Assembly: GCF_031583595.1 (NCBI RefSeq)
Contig: NZ_CP134145.1
Coordinates: 868,001-932,000, forward strand
Origin: Thalassotalea psychrophila
GTDB lineage: Bacteria > Pseudomonadota > Gammaproteobacteria > Enterobacterales > Alteromonadaceae
DNA: 64,000 nt
Reading direction: 5' to 3'
Positions 50,770 through 58,936 of the stretch are shown here, piece by piece. The number at the start of each line of letters is the position of its first letter. Positions within the stretch are counted from its first letter, which is position 1. The position numbers and the translations under genes are program-made. The notes under the pieces were generated by a model, which did not search any database, was not told the DNA's origin, and saw only the letters and a program-made list of their open reading frames with translations.

Positions 50770-51093
50770 TTAATTTTCATTAACATATTCGATTAACTCA
50801 TCCATTAATTTGCGCTTAATCTCTAGCTGCTTTGTAGGTGGTATGCCGTACTTTTCCCCTAGTACTTGATAGTCTTCACTACTCAAGGATACGGTTAAGC
50901 GTGGACGCTTTGGTTTTTTATGTACAGCTAAACCTAATATCATTCTGATTTGATCTGAGGGGCTAAGGCTAGCTTCTACCGCTGCTTTTCGAATTTCTTT
51001 TTGTACTTTCTCATCCATATCAAAAGCAACTTGTACAGCTTTTACAGCCTTAATATTAGACTGCCACTTTTCAGGTACCTTTCTAATCGTCAT
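50770..51093 (-). CDS. small protein with two ribbon-helix-helix-like units
   Basis: A 107-residue basic protein. Residues about 18-55 (AVQVAFDMDEKVQKEIRK, then SPSDQIRMILGL) give a strand, a helix, a turn and a helix, as in ribbon-helix-helix (RHH) DNA-binding proteins. Residues about 63-105 (RPRLTVSLSSEDYQVLGEKY, then a second helix) repeat the pattern. Such a tandem could bind DNA as a one-chain pseudo-dimer. It starts two bases after yjfK stops. The 13-bp palindrome upstream of this operon is a candidate target. I do not recognise a named family. Confidence 0.6.
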   Translation of the reverse strand: MTIRKVPEKWQSNIKAVKAVQVAFDMDEKVQKEIRKAAVEASLSPSDQIRMILGLAVHKKPKRPRLTVSLSSEDYQVLGEKYGIPPTKQLEIKRKLMDELIEYVNEN

Positions 51094-51094
51094 C

Positions 51095-51736
51095 TTAGCT
51101 CCCTGGATAATATTCTTTAATATCAGATGTTGGGCGATATAAATTCAAAAATACGTCGGTGTCACCATCTTGCCAAATTTGAATGTCAATTGAATATTGA
51201 TCATCAACACCACGCAAACTATATAACTCAAATGCTTCGCCAGAATCTTCACCTTCAAACTCCGATGGTTTATTAGAACGATGATCTTGACGATGAAAAT
51301 AACCCATTTGAGCAAAGGTAGTTTGCTGATATTGCTCACTTGTCCAACCCGCTGTTTGTGAGGAATCAACAAGTTTTGTTAATAATGCATTGCCTGGCTC
51401 ATCGAATATTTCGGAGAATTCATCAAGATTAAACAGTTCTTCAATACAGCTATCAGCAACTTTTATTGTTAGCTTTAAGTATTGTTGTTGCCCTTGTTCA
51501 AGGCTTAAGTAAATTCGTTGATTTGCTGAGCCATCGAGTTGCCATTCGGTAATTTGATTATGTTCAAATTCATGGGTATTTATATTGGCTACTTGGAACT
51601 GTGTGTTGCGCAGGTTTTCGGGTAAAGCGAAGCTGTCAGAAAAAATAATGATATCTTTAATCATTAAATCTTTAGGTTGGGTTAATTGACGTTGTTTGTT
51701 GCTGTCTTTATTAAACAGCTTTTTGAAAAAGCTCAT
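51095..51736 (-). CDS. yjfK: DUF2491 family protein (YjfK-like)
   Basis: A 213-residue protein without membrane segments. I identify it mainly from context and length: in E. coli yjfI-yjfJ-yjfK-yjfL encode DUF2170, PspA/IM30, DUF2491 and DUF350 proteins, and here the same types occur in the same locus. Visible features are MSFFKKLF at the start, a SLEQGQQQYLKLTIK strand and a conserved YSLRGVDDQYSIDIQIW near the C-terminus. Function unknown. Confidence 0.7.
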   Translation of the reverse strand: MSFFKKLFNKDSNKQRQLTQPKDLMIKDIIIFSDSFALPENLRNTQFQVANINTHEFEHNQITEWQLDGSANQRIYLSLEQGQQQYLKLTIKVADSCIEELFNLDEFSEIFDEPGNALLTKLVDSSQTAGWTSEQYQQTTFAQMGYFHRQDHRSNKPSEFEGEDSGEAFELYSLRGVDDQYSIDIQIWQDGDTDVFLNLYRPTSDIKEYYPGS

Positions 51737-51803
51737 CTGTTACCATTAAATTCAGAATGATTAATCAGGCATTAGTAAACTAATGCCTTTTCAGTATATT
51801 TTA

Positions 51804-52493
51804 TTACTTTTGCTTCGCTTTAATGCGTTCAAGTACTGAGTTTGCGCTATTATCTTGGCTACCGATACCAGCAGCTTTAAGTTGTGCTTCTAAAGAGCTA
51901 TCAGAGTCTTCTGCATCTAGTACTTCAGCTGCTTTTAATTGATCATCAAATTTTTGCTGTTTAGCTTTAATGCGCTCAAGTGAATCTTTTGCGTTTAGCA
52001 ATTTAGAGCTACTAGATGAAAAGTTATCGGTAATTGCCGATGTAGCTTTTTGCACGCTATCGGTGGTTTTAACCATAGAAAGCTGGCGTTTATATTCAGC
52101 TACTTGGCGTTCACCTTTTTTGACTAGATCTTTCAATCTATCAGCATTGGTACTAAAACTATCTAACGCTTGTTGACCTGTGCTTAACTCATTTTCTAAA
52201 CTGGCAATTTTTTCTGCAACTTGTAGAGCTAGTGCTTCATTATTTTTTTCTAACGCTTGCGTGACAAAGCCTTCATGCTCGGCAATGTCGCGTTTCACTT
52301 TATCAACATCGCGGCTTGATGCCATTTGCTGCGCCATTACTGAAGTTAAATCACGCTTTGCTTTGGTTAGATGATTTTCAGCATCTCGAATTTCTTGTTC
52401 AAAAATACGGGTAGCATTAGCGTCTACTATGCCTTCGCCCATTTCAGTTGCGCCACCGCGAATGGCGGTCATAATCTTTTTAAAAATACTCAT
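51804..52493 (-). CDS. yjfJ: PspA/IM30 family protein (YjfJ-like)
   Basis: A 229-residue coiled-coil protein of the PspA/IM30/Vipp1 (ESCRT-III-like) family. It begins SIFKKIMTAIRGGATEMGEG, has helices with FEQEIRDAENHLTKAKRDL and a long heptad pattern to about residue 190. A linker follows, then a short terminal helix (SVLERIKAKQK). Members bind or remodel membranes under stress. It is second in the yjfI-yjfJ-yjfK operon. Confidence 0.9.
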   Translation of the reverse strand: MSIFKKIMTAIRGGATEMGEGIVDANATRIFEQEIRDAENHLTKAKRDLTSVMAQQMASSRDVDKVKRDIAEHEGFVTQALEKNNEALALQVAEKIASLENELSTGQQALDSFSTNADRLKDLVKKGERQVAEYKRQLSMVKTTDSVQKATSAITDNFSSSSSKLLNAKDSLERIKAKQQKFDDQLKAAEVLDAEDSDSSLEAQLKAAGIGSQDNSANSVLERIKAKQK

Positions 52494-52552
52494 AAGTACT
52501 CCATTAATTCTTTACTAGATAGTGATAGTTTGTTGTTTATCGCATTTTGCTT

Positions 52553-52966
52553 TTAAACTAAAAACTCATCCATATCGTCTATTACTTCAATAGCATTATT
52601 ACTAAGCACGGCTAATTCATGTTCAATATCATCAAATGAAGAACCAATTGAAAGTGCACCGAAAATGACATATTTATCGCCTATTTTCGAGAATGATGAC
52701 AGTGGCATTGGAATATTCATTTCAAGCATTGCTTCTAACATTTCTACACGTTTTTCGCTTTCTACTTCTTCTTCACCCCATAGGTAGGTGATGCAAAGAA
52801 TTTGATCATCGGTAACCGAGACAAATATTGGTAACTCTTCACGATCGGTGATAGTTATTTGTAAAACATCAACGTCACCTGATATTGGTTGGCAATCAAA
52901 CGTTAGTCCTGTTGCCGACTGGTCAGCTAATACATTTAGATGATCAGCTATTTTATGAATGTTCAT
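52553..52966 (-). CDS. yjfI: YjfI family protein (DUF2170)
   Basis: A 137-residue soluble acidic protein matching the DUF2170/YjfI type: strands ITITDREELPIFVSVTDDQI and a conserved MPLSSFSKIGDKYVIFGALS followed by an acidic tail. Function unknown. It is first in the operon, 59 bp upstream of the PspA-like gene, and its promoter region contains two copies of a 13-bp palindrome. Confidence 0.87.
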   Translation of the reverse strand: MNIHKIADHLNVLADQSATGLTFDCQPISGDVDVLQITITDREELPIFVSVTDDQILCITYLWGEEEVESEKRVEMLEAMLEMNIPMPLSSFSKIGDKYVIFGALSIGSSFDDIEHELAVLSNNAIEVIDDMDEFLV

Positions 52967-53053
52967 GGTTATCCTTTTCTAAATAAATCTGCTTCGCATT
53001 TTTATAAGTACCACGTCGTGGCGTTAAAAGTTAAAAGAGTGAAGCACTGGCAT

Positions 53054-53066
53054 GACATAATATGTC
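53054..53066. promoter_or_regulatory. operator palindrome, copy 1
   Basis: Exact inverted repeat gacataatatgtc. It lies about 5-17 bp downstream of the predicted transcription start of the yjfI operon, where a bound protein would block RNA polymerase. Confidence 0.7.
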
Positions 53067-53077
53067 GCGCTAAGTTG

Positions 53078-53105
53078 AATTTAGCACAATGACATAATAT
53101 GTCAA
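53078..53105 (-). promoter_or_regulatory. candidate sigma-70 promoter of yjfI
   Basis: TTGACA -35 (53105-53100), 16-nt spacer, and TAAATT -10 (53083-53078). The second operator copy lies across the -35 box and spacer. Confidence 0.6.
53091..53103. promoter_or_regulatory. operator palindrome, copy 2
   Basis: The same 13-bp palindrome, 37 bp from copy 1, overlapping the predicted -35 box. With flanking bases it reads as a longer imperfect palindrome (tgacataatatgtca). Confidence 0.7.
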
Positions 53106-53187
53106 ACTTTAATTGTTAGGGCTGTAACGCTTTAAGGCCGCAAAGCTGCAGCGCCTTGACTCCTTACTGCCTTATAGCCTTGAAACC

Positions 53188-54090
53188 TTAAAGCATTAAC
53201 GCTGTTAAGATTAATGCGATAGAAATGCTTACTGCCATTTCAACACAGGCAACACCAACATTATGTTGTTGGTCTACTTCTTCTGCCATGTTAATCCCCC
53301 ATAAAACTATGCGCTTAGCAATAGACGTTAACACTGATACAACAACAGTCATTATCAGGCCAAATACTAGCCAGCCCATTAAGTTTTCTACAATAGTTTC
53401 TGGAGTATAAATTAGAAAATAACTCGCTGCGGTAACAGCAAGTGATGTTGAAATGATCTGACCACTATAACGAATCGCCAAAGCCACTTGCCCGCGGGTT
53501 AACGCTTCTTGCATACAGTCTTTTTGATTGTTTTTAGCGAAATGTACCTCGCGAATACGAGTGACTAGCACCAGTATTATTTGCGAAACCACAAAGCCAC
53601 TACCTATGGCTACAAAGGTATAAACGTCTAATCCATCAACCCAGATTAAAACCGCACGAATCACTATAGCAGTAGCTATTACGCTCGCAGCATCAACAAT
53701 GCCTACAGAAATATTTCGCTTTTTAATTTCGGCCATTTTGTCTAGCTGGTGTAGTGCAAATTTATCGTGAATTAAGCGTCCTAGCTTGATCAATATCAAG
53801 CCAAATAAGCCATATGAAAACATGCCTATAGCTTCAACTTCATAACTTGCCGAATGTTCACCAGTAATTGCACCAGTCATTACAATACCTAAGGCGGCGA
53901 CAGAGCCTGCCACACTTACACCAAAGGCAAAATTGTCCTCTTTGGCTAGTTCGTCAGTAGTATTTACTTTAGCTGATAGGCCGGCAATAAAACGCATTGC
54001 AGACAATAGCAAAATTGCGATGCCTATATCGATGGCTAGTATGATAAGAATGTGCTGATCAATGGCAGCAAAATTTAATAAGTTATCCAT
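53188..54090 (-). CDS. yjfL: DUF350 family membrane protein (YjfL-like)
   Basis: A 300-residue membrane protein with about eight helices in two similar halves, each resembling a DUF350 unit (AFGVSVAGSVAALGIVMTG, VVSVLTSIAKRIVLWGIN). E. coli YjfL has one such unit, so this is a doubled form. Function unknown. It lies 11 bp after the lipoprotein gene and starts its own segment of the yjf locus. Confidence 0.85.
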   Translation of the reverse strand: MDNLLNFAAIDQHILIILAIDIGIAILLLSAMRFIAGLSAKVNTTDELAKEDNFAFGVSVAGSVAALGIVMTGAITGEHSASYEVEAIGMFSYGLFGLILIKLGRLIHDKFALHQLDKMAEIKKRNISVGIVDAASVIATAIVIRAVLIWVDGLDVYTFVAIGSGFVVSQIILVLVTRIREVHFAKNNQKDCMQEALTRGQVALAIRYSGQIISTSLAVTAASYFLIYTPETIVENLMGWLVFGLIMTVVVSVLTSIAKRIVLWGINMAEEVDQQHNVGVACVEMAVSISIALILTALML

Positions 54091-54101
54091 AATTTTTCCT
54101 A

Positions 54102-55082
54102 TTATCTTCTGCGTCTAAAGCCGCGAGATATGAATGATTTTCTTTTTTGACGAAAGCGCGGTTTAGTGGCTTGTTTTGAGTATCTTGATTTATTACTAAA
54201 TTTAGATTTATTTGAGCCATTACTTCGAAATCTACTTGCCGTTTTTTGTGCATTTTGGCTTTGTTTTGATAAGCCAGATGAACCTTTACGGTTTTTGCTG
54301 TAAGTGCTAGTAAATTTTTGACCTTTGCTCTCAAATGACTTGCGGGTTCTAGTTTCTACTTGTGATTGCTTGCGCATATCCCTAGGGGAGGTATATCGGC
54401 TTCGACCATAATCATTATAATAACTGTAGCCTCTATTTTGTCCCCAGCTACCGTAATGTATGCGGTTGCCCCCAAACATGTTGCCCATCATTGAGTACAT
54501 GCCATACCAAGCCCAAAAAGATGTACCTGAACTGCCAGTTTGCCAGCTACCATAGGAGGGATTGCCAACTAACTGGGAGCCAACACCAAAATCTTGAGCG
54601 TTATTATCAAGTAAACCTTGTTCTTTACTTACAGAGTTTATTCTAGGTAAGGCGCCATCAGACATATCAGCTAATACGTTTAATGGATCGCTTAATGCAT
54701 CAGAGTATAAAACCGGATCGGCAGCCTGATAAATATTAAGCAATTCTTGATAAATCGCTTTATTACTCTCAAACATTTGCGGTTGATTTTGTACTGTATT
54801 AATTCGGTCTAATAATGCCAGGTACATCGGGCCCTTAACTGTTGCATCTTTTTTAAATTCAGCAACAAGGGGCTCCATGTCGGGTTTTATCGATAGAATT
54901 TTTTCTGCGTATTGACTAATCAAGTTTGCATTGCGAACTTGACCACTTTCTAAGGCATTACCAAGTTGAGCAATACGTTGCTCGGTAATTGGCGTTTGGC
55001 CTTTTATTTGCTGTATATATGGATCGCTACAACCCGTTAAGGTTACGGCTATCATTAGCAATATAATTTTTATTGATTGCAT
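54102..55082 (-). CDS. lipoprotein with long basic Ser/Arg/Lys-rich tail
   Basis: A 326-residue lipoprotein (lipobox LTGC after MQSIKIILLMIAVT). Residues about 20-150 look helical; a Gly/Trp/Tyr-rich segment (TSFWAWYGMYSMMGNMFGGN) follows, reminiscent of DUF1190 proteins YgiB/YjfM, and the last 100 residues are strongly basic (SRYTSPRDMRKQ to RGFRRRR). The tail could bind anionic polymer or lipid. The frame runs further upstream to 55217, but the ATG at 55082 is chosen for the lipobox and the ribosome site aggaatg-like ggagag. Unknown function. Confidence 0.72.
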   Translation of the reverse strand: MQSIKIILLMIAVTLTGCSDPYIQQIKGQTPITEQRIAQLGNALESGQVRNANLISQYAEKILSIKPDMEPLVAEFKKDATVKGPMYLALLDRINTVQNQPQMFESNKAIYQELLNIYQAADPVLYSDALSDPLNVLADMSDGALPRINSVSKEQGLLDNNAQDFGVGSQLVGNPSYGSWQTGSSGTSFWAWYGMYSMMGNMFGGNRIHYGSWGQNRGYSYYNDYGRSRYTSPRDMRKQSQVETRTRKSFESKGQKFTSTYSKNRKGSSGLSKQSQNAQKTASRFRSNGSNKSKFSNKSRYSKQATKPRFRQKRKSFISRGFRRRR

Positions 55083-55143
55083 TCCTGCTCTCTTTCCTTC
55101 AAAAATGCTAAGGTTATGGTGTAAGCGTATTAATACCACTAAC

Positions 55144-55156
55144 GACATAATATGTC
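55144..55156. promoter_or_regulatory. operator palindrome, copy 3
   Basis: A third exact copy of gacataatatgtc, between the lipoprotein gene and glnE. It overlaps the predicted -10 box of the lipoprotein promoter. Confidence 0.7.
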
Positions 55157-55174
55157 TATTTTCAATTGTTTCAA
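55147..55174 (-). promoter_or_regulatory. candidate promoter of the lipoprotein-yjfL operon
   Basis: TTGAAA -35 (55174-55169), 16-nt spacer, TATTAT -10 (55152-55147) inside the palindrome. Start near 55140. Confidence 0.6.
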
Positions 55175-55211
55175 TTTGTTTGCTAAAATTTATCATTAAT
55201 GGAATTCGACA

Positions 55212-58082
55212 GTGCAAGATATAAGTTCAACTAGTATGCAAGACATACTGCTGCAGCAACAAAACTCTCACTTTTCACGTTTTGCTGAAAATGCCCCTGA
55301 AGTACTACAAACACTTACTGCGAAGCAGATATCATTATTAAAACATGCCTTTGCAATGAGTGATTTTGTCGCCGAAGGGCTAATCAGTAAACCACATTGG
55401 GTGGTTGATATTATTGGTCAGAGCTCATTCAATTTTTCTGAAATTATTAATGTTAAAACTTATATTTTTGAACAAATTGATCATTGCAAAAGCGAAGATG
55501 AACTACACCAAACCTTAAGGAAAATACGCAATAAGTTTTTAATTGCTATGGCAATAGCCGACCTTTGCCAAAATTGTGCATTGAAAGTGTCATTGGCTAA
55601 CTTATCTCACCTTGCCGATACCCTTATTGAAGGAGCATTAAGTTGGCTCTCAAAGTATTGCCAATCACTTTGGGGCCAGCCACAAAATGCAGATGGCGTT
55701 GAGCAGCCTTTATTAGTTTATGGTATGGGAAAACTTGGTGGTAAAGAATTAAATTTTTCCTCTGACATAGATCTGATTTTTGTATATCCACAAAGCGGTG
55801 AAACGAAGGGCGCAAGACGTAGCATCGATAACCAGCAATATTTTACTAGGCTTGGGCAAAAACTTATTGCCGCTCTTGATCAAGTAACCAAAGATGGTTT
55901 TGTGTATCGAGTAGATATGCGCTTGAGACCTTTTGGTGACAGTGGTCCTTTAGTATTAAGTTTTGCTGCTATAGAAAATTATTACCAAGATCAAGGCCGA
56001 GATTGGGAACGATATGCCATGTTAAAAGCTAGAATAATTGGTGAATCCCCTTATAAACAACAGCTTAGCAATTTACTTAAACCTTTTATATATCGTCGAT
56101 ATATCGATTTTAGTGTGATTGAAAGTTTCCGAAAAATGAAATTTATGATTGCCCAAGAAGCCCGTAGGCGGCAATTACAGCACAACATTAAATTGGGCGA
56201 AGGTGGTATTAGAGAAATTGAGTTTATTGCGCAAGTATTTCAGCTTATCCGCGGTGGCAGAGTCCCTGAATTACAACAACGAAGTTTATTAATAGCATTA
56301 AATTTATTGGTAGAATATGACTGTATTGAAAAGTCATCTAAGCAAGTATTACTCAAAGCCTATTATTTTTTACGACGCAGTGAAAATGCTATTCAAGCGT
56401 TTAATGATCAACAAACTCAGCAATTACCCGAGGATGAAAAAAACCAAGCTCGCCTTTGTCATTTATTAGGGTTTGAGCAATGGGGTGAATACTTAACTCA
56501 ATGTCAGCAACATATGCAGGCAGTGAATCACGAATTTAGTATGCTGATCGGCGAAGATAATGAAAAAACTAATAGTGTAAATCAACATTGGGTAACTCTG
56601 TGGTTAGCAAACTGGGAGGCCGAAGAGTCAATAAGTTGGATTTTAAAATTACAACCTGATTGGCCCGCAGAGCAGATTAATAAACAATTATTTCATTTTA
56701 AAGCAGAGGTACAAAAACGCAGTATTGGTAATCGCGGACGATTAGTTATTGATAAATTAATGCCGGTAATTATTGAGCAATTAACCGAAGAGCCAAAGCC
56801 GGCAATTACATTAGAGAGAACCTTACAAGTTTTAGCTAAGGTGGTTACAAGAACCGCTTATTTAGAATTACTTTATGAAAATCCACCTGCGTTTAAGCAG
56901 CTATTAAAGTTATGTCGTGCCAGTGCATGGATTAGCGAGTATTTATCAAAATTCCCAATTTTGTTAGATGAATTGATTGATCCAAAAATATTATATTCAA
57001 TACCTTCACTCAGTGATTATAAAATTAAATTAACTGAGCATATGATGCGTATTCCTGAAGATGATCTTGAAGCGCAAATGGAAGGATTAAGACAGTTTAA
57101 GCAATCTAAACAATTAAAAATTGCTGCCGCTGACATTACTGGCATTTTACCCGTGATGGAAGTCAGTGATCACTTAACAGCGCTAGCCGAAGCGATCATC
57201 AACGAAGTAGTAAATATGGCATGGCAACAAATGGTTCATAGATATGGTCAGCCAAATTCTACATTGGGCACTAATGATAAAGGCTTTGCTGTTATAGGTT
57301 ACGGCAAGTTAGGCGGTTTTGAATTAGGTTATGGCTCTGATCTTGATTTAGTGTTTGTTCATAACCGAGATAAAAGTGATGAAACCAGTGGGGTGAAATC
57401 TATTAGCGCTAGTCATTTTTATTTAAAAATGGCGCAAAGAATTTTGCATTTATTTAATACGCGTACCGCTAACGGAACTCTGTACGAAGCTGATATGCGT
57501 TTACGGCCTTCTGGTAATTCTGGGTTGATGGCCGTTCATATTGATACGTTTGAACATTATCAAAAAACAGACGCTTGGACATGGGAACATCAAGCACTAG
57601 TGCGAGCAAGAGTTGTTTATGGTGAGGAGAACCTTACCGGTAGTTTTGCTGAAATTAGGCATGCTATATTGACCAATAAACGTAATTCCGACTCACTTCG
57701 AGAAGATATAATAAAAATGCGAACACGCATGCGAGATCATTTAGACAGCAGTTCTAGTGACGTTATTGATATCAAGCAAAGTATAGGTGGCTTGGCTGAT
57801 ATTGAGTTTTTAGCGCAGTTTTTTGTATTAAATAACAGTCATAAATATCCACAGTTAACTACTTTTTCAGATAATGTAAGAATATTTGAATTACTGCAAC
57901 AACATCAATTGCTAAGCGTTGAAGAAGAAACACAGTTAGTGGCCAGTTATTGTGAATTAAGAGATACAGGTCATGCGTTAGTATTGCAAAATTTGCCCAC
58001 ACAAATGGATGATGAACAATTGCTTAAAGAGCGAGAGCAGGTAAGCGAAATTTGGAATAAATACCTTGGGAATAGGGAATAG
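55212..58082 (+). CDS. glnE: bifunctional glutamine synthetase adenylyltransferase/deadenylase
   Basis: A 956-residue enzyme that adenylylates and deadenylylates glutamine synthetase. Two nucleotidyltransferase domains are visible: GGKELNFSSDIDLIFVYP in the N-terminal half and GGFELGYGSDLDLVFVHN in the C-terminal half, with helical linkers. Length is close to E. coli GlnE (946). It begins with GTG (ggaa 8-10 nt upstream); an ATG eight codons later is an alternative. Its last codons and stop are part of a 7-bp tandem repeat, so the C-terminal residues may vary. Confidence 0.96.
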   Translation: MQDISSTSMQDILLQQQNSHFSRFAENAPEVLQTLTAKQISLLKHAFAMSDFVAEGLISKPHWVVDIIGQSSFNFSEIINVKTYIFEQIDHCKSEDELHQTLRKIRNKFLIAMAIADLCQNCALKVSLANLSHLADTLIEGALSWLSKYCQSLWGQPQNADGVEQPLLVYGMGKLGGKELNFSSDIDLIFVYPQSGETKGARRSIDNQQYFTRLGQKLIAALDQVTKDGFVYRVDMRLRPFGDSGPLVLSFAAIENYYQDQGRDWERYAMLKARIIGESPYKQQLSNLLKPFIYRRYIDFSVIESFRKMKFMIAQEARRRQLQHNIKLGEGGIREIEFIAQVFQLIRGGRVPELQQRSLLIALNLLVEYDCIEKSSKQVLLKAYYFLRRSENAIQAFNDQQTQQLPEDEKNQARLCHLLGFEQWGEYLTQCQQHMQAVNHEFSMLIGEDNEKTNSVNQHWVTLWLANWEAEESISWILKLQPDWPAEQINKQLFHFKAEVQKRSIGNRGRLVIDKLMPVIIEQLTEEPKPAITLERTLQVLAKVVTRTAYLELLYENPPAFKQLLKLCRASAWISEYLSKFPILLDELIDPKILYSIPSLSDYKIKLTEHMMRIPEDDLEAQMEGLRQFKQSKQLKIAAADITGILPVMEVSDHLTALAEAIINEVVNMAWQQMVHRYGQPNSTLGTNDKGFAVIGYGKLGGFELGYGSDLDLVFVHNRDKSDETSGVKSISASHFYLKMAQRILHLFNTRTANGTLYEADMRLRPSGNSGLMAVHIDTFEHYQKTDAWTWEHQALVRARVVYGEENLTGSFAEIRHAILTNKRNSDSLREDIIKMRTRMRDHLDSSSSDVIDIKQSIGGLADIEFLAQFFVLNNSHKYPQLTTFSDNVRIFELLQQHQLLSVEEETQLVASYCELRDTGHALVLQNLPTQMDDEQLLKEREQVSEIWNKYLGNRE

Positions 58083-58116
58083 GGAATAGGGAATAGGGAA
58101 TAGGGAATAGGGAACA
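58068..58116. repeat. heptamer tandem repeat at the 3' end of glnE
   Basis: Six perfect gggaata units and one gggaaca, starting inside glnE and including its stop codon. Slippage by one unit shifts the frame, but stops follow soon, so only the last residues would change. Related to the arrays at 2105 and 29652. Confidence 0.95.
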
Positions 58117-58153
58117 GGTTTAAGGGCTAAGGTATTAGGTTATTTCGTAACTC

Positions 58154-58201
58154 CGAATACGCTGCGCTTCGGATACGTTGCACTTCGAATACGCTGTGCT
58201 T
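58154..58201. repeat. 16-bp tandem repeat downstream of glnE
   Basis: Three consecutive 16-bp units based on cgaatacgctgcgctt, with two to four differences between units. They lie in the tail-to-tail gap of glnE and rluA, after the heptamer array. Confidence 0.85.
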
Positions 58202-58255
58202 CGATAACTGTTTCGTGATTCGTGACCAAGTAAATCTAGTTAACTAAAAGGGCGC

Positions 58256-58924
58256 TTATTCAAAAGGGCAGTCTGCATCAAATTCAATTCGTTCACCGGT
58301 TCTAGGGTGAAAAATAGCGTAAAACTGCGAGTGTAAACTCATCCGCTTTCTGCCTTTCGTTGCCTCTTTGGGGGCGTATAACCGGTCACCCATTATTGGA
58401 TGACCAAGTTCACGCATATGTACCCTTAGTTGGTGAGTTCTACCGGTTACTGGCTTTAACTTTACTAAGGTCGTATGTTTATCTTGGCTTAGCACTTGAT
58501 AATGAGTTTGTGCCTGTTTACCACGTTCATAACACACCATTTGTATTGGTCTATTGGGCCAATCACAAATTAACGGTAGGGTAATTTCACCTATTGGCTC
58601 TTTAATATGACCAAGTACTCTGGCGATATAATACTTTTCAGTTTGACGCTGTTCAAACTGTCTACTTATCGAAACATGACTTGGTTTATTAAGTGCCATA
58701 ATAATAATACCCGAAGTGGCCATATCTAGGCGGTGTACTATGGTTGCTGTTGGAAATACTCGGCAAACTCTGGTTTGTAAGCAATCTTGGTGTTCGGGCA
58801 AGCGGCCAGTCACAGACAATAAACCACTTTGTTTATTCAGCACCACAATGTCCTCATCCTGATAAATAATTTCAAGATAAGGATCCATAGGTGGCTCATA
58901 AACAAATGCTGGGTTAGCACTCAT
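58256..58924 (-). CDS. rluA: bifunctional tRNA/23S rRNA pseudouridine synthase RluA
   Basis: A 222-residue enzyme that modifies U746 of 23S rRNA and U32 of some tRNAs. The catalytic Asp is in TIVHRLDMATSGIIIMAL; KLKPVTGRTHQLRVHMRELGHPI is the second conserved segment. There is no S4 domain, and the length fits RluA. It follows rapA by 12 bp on the same strand, a frequent pair. Confidence 0.95.
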   Translation of the reverse strand: MSANPAFVYEPPMDPYLEIIYQDEDIVVLNKQSGLLSVTGRLPEHQDCLQTRVCRVFPTATIVHRLDMATSGIIIMALNKPSHVSISRQFEQRQTEKYYIARVLGHIKEPIGEITLPLICDWPNRPIQMVCYERGKQAQTHYQVLSQDKHTTLVKLKPVTGRTHQLRVHMRELGHPIMGDRLYAPKEATKGRKRMSLHSQFYAIFHPRTGERIEFDADCPFE

Positions 58925-58936
58925 GTTTTGATACTT

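Noticed and set aside
53105..53185. Possible repeat array of cctt-containing units before the yjfL stop
   Set aside because: The spacing is irregular and units are too degenerate to call a tandem repeat.
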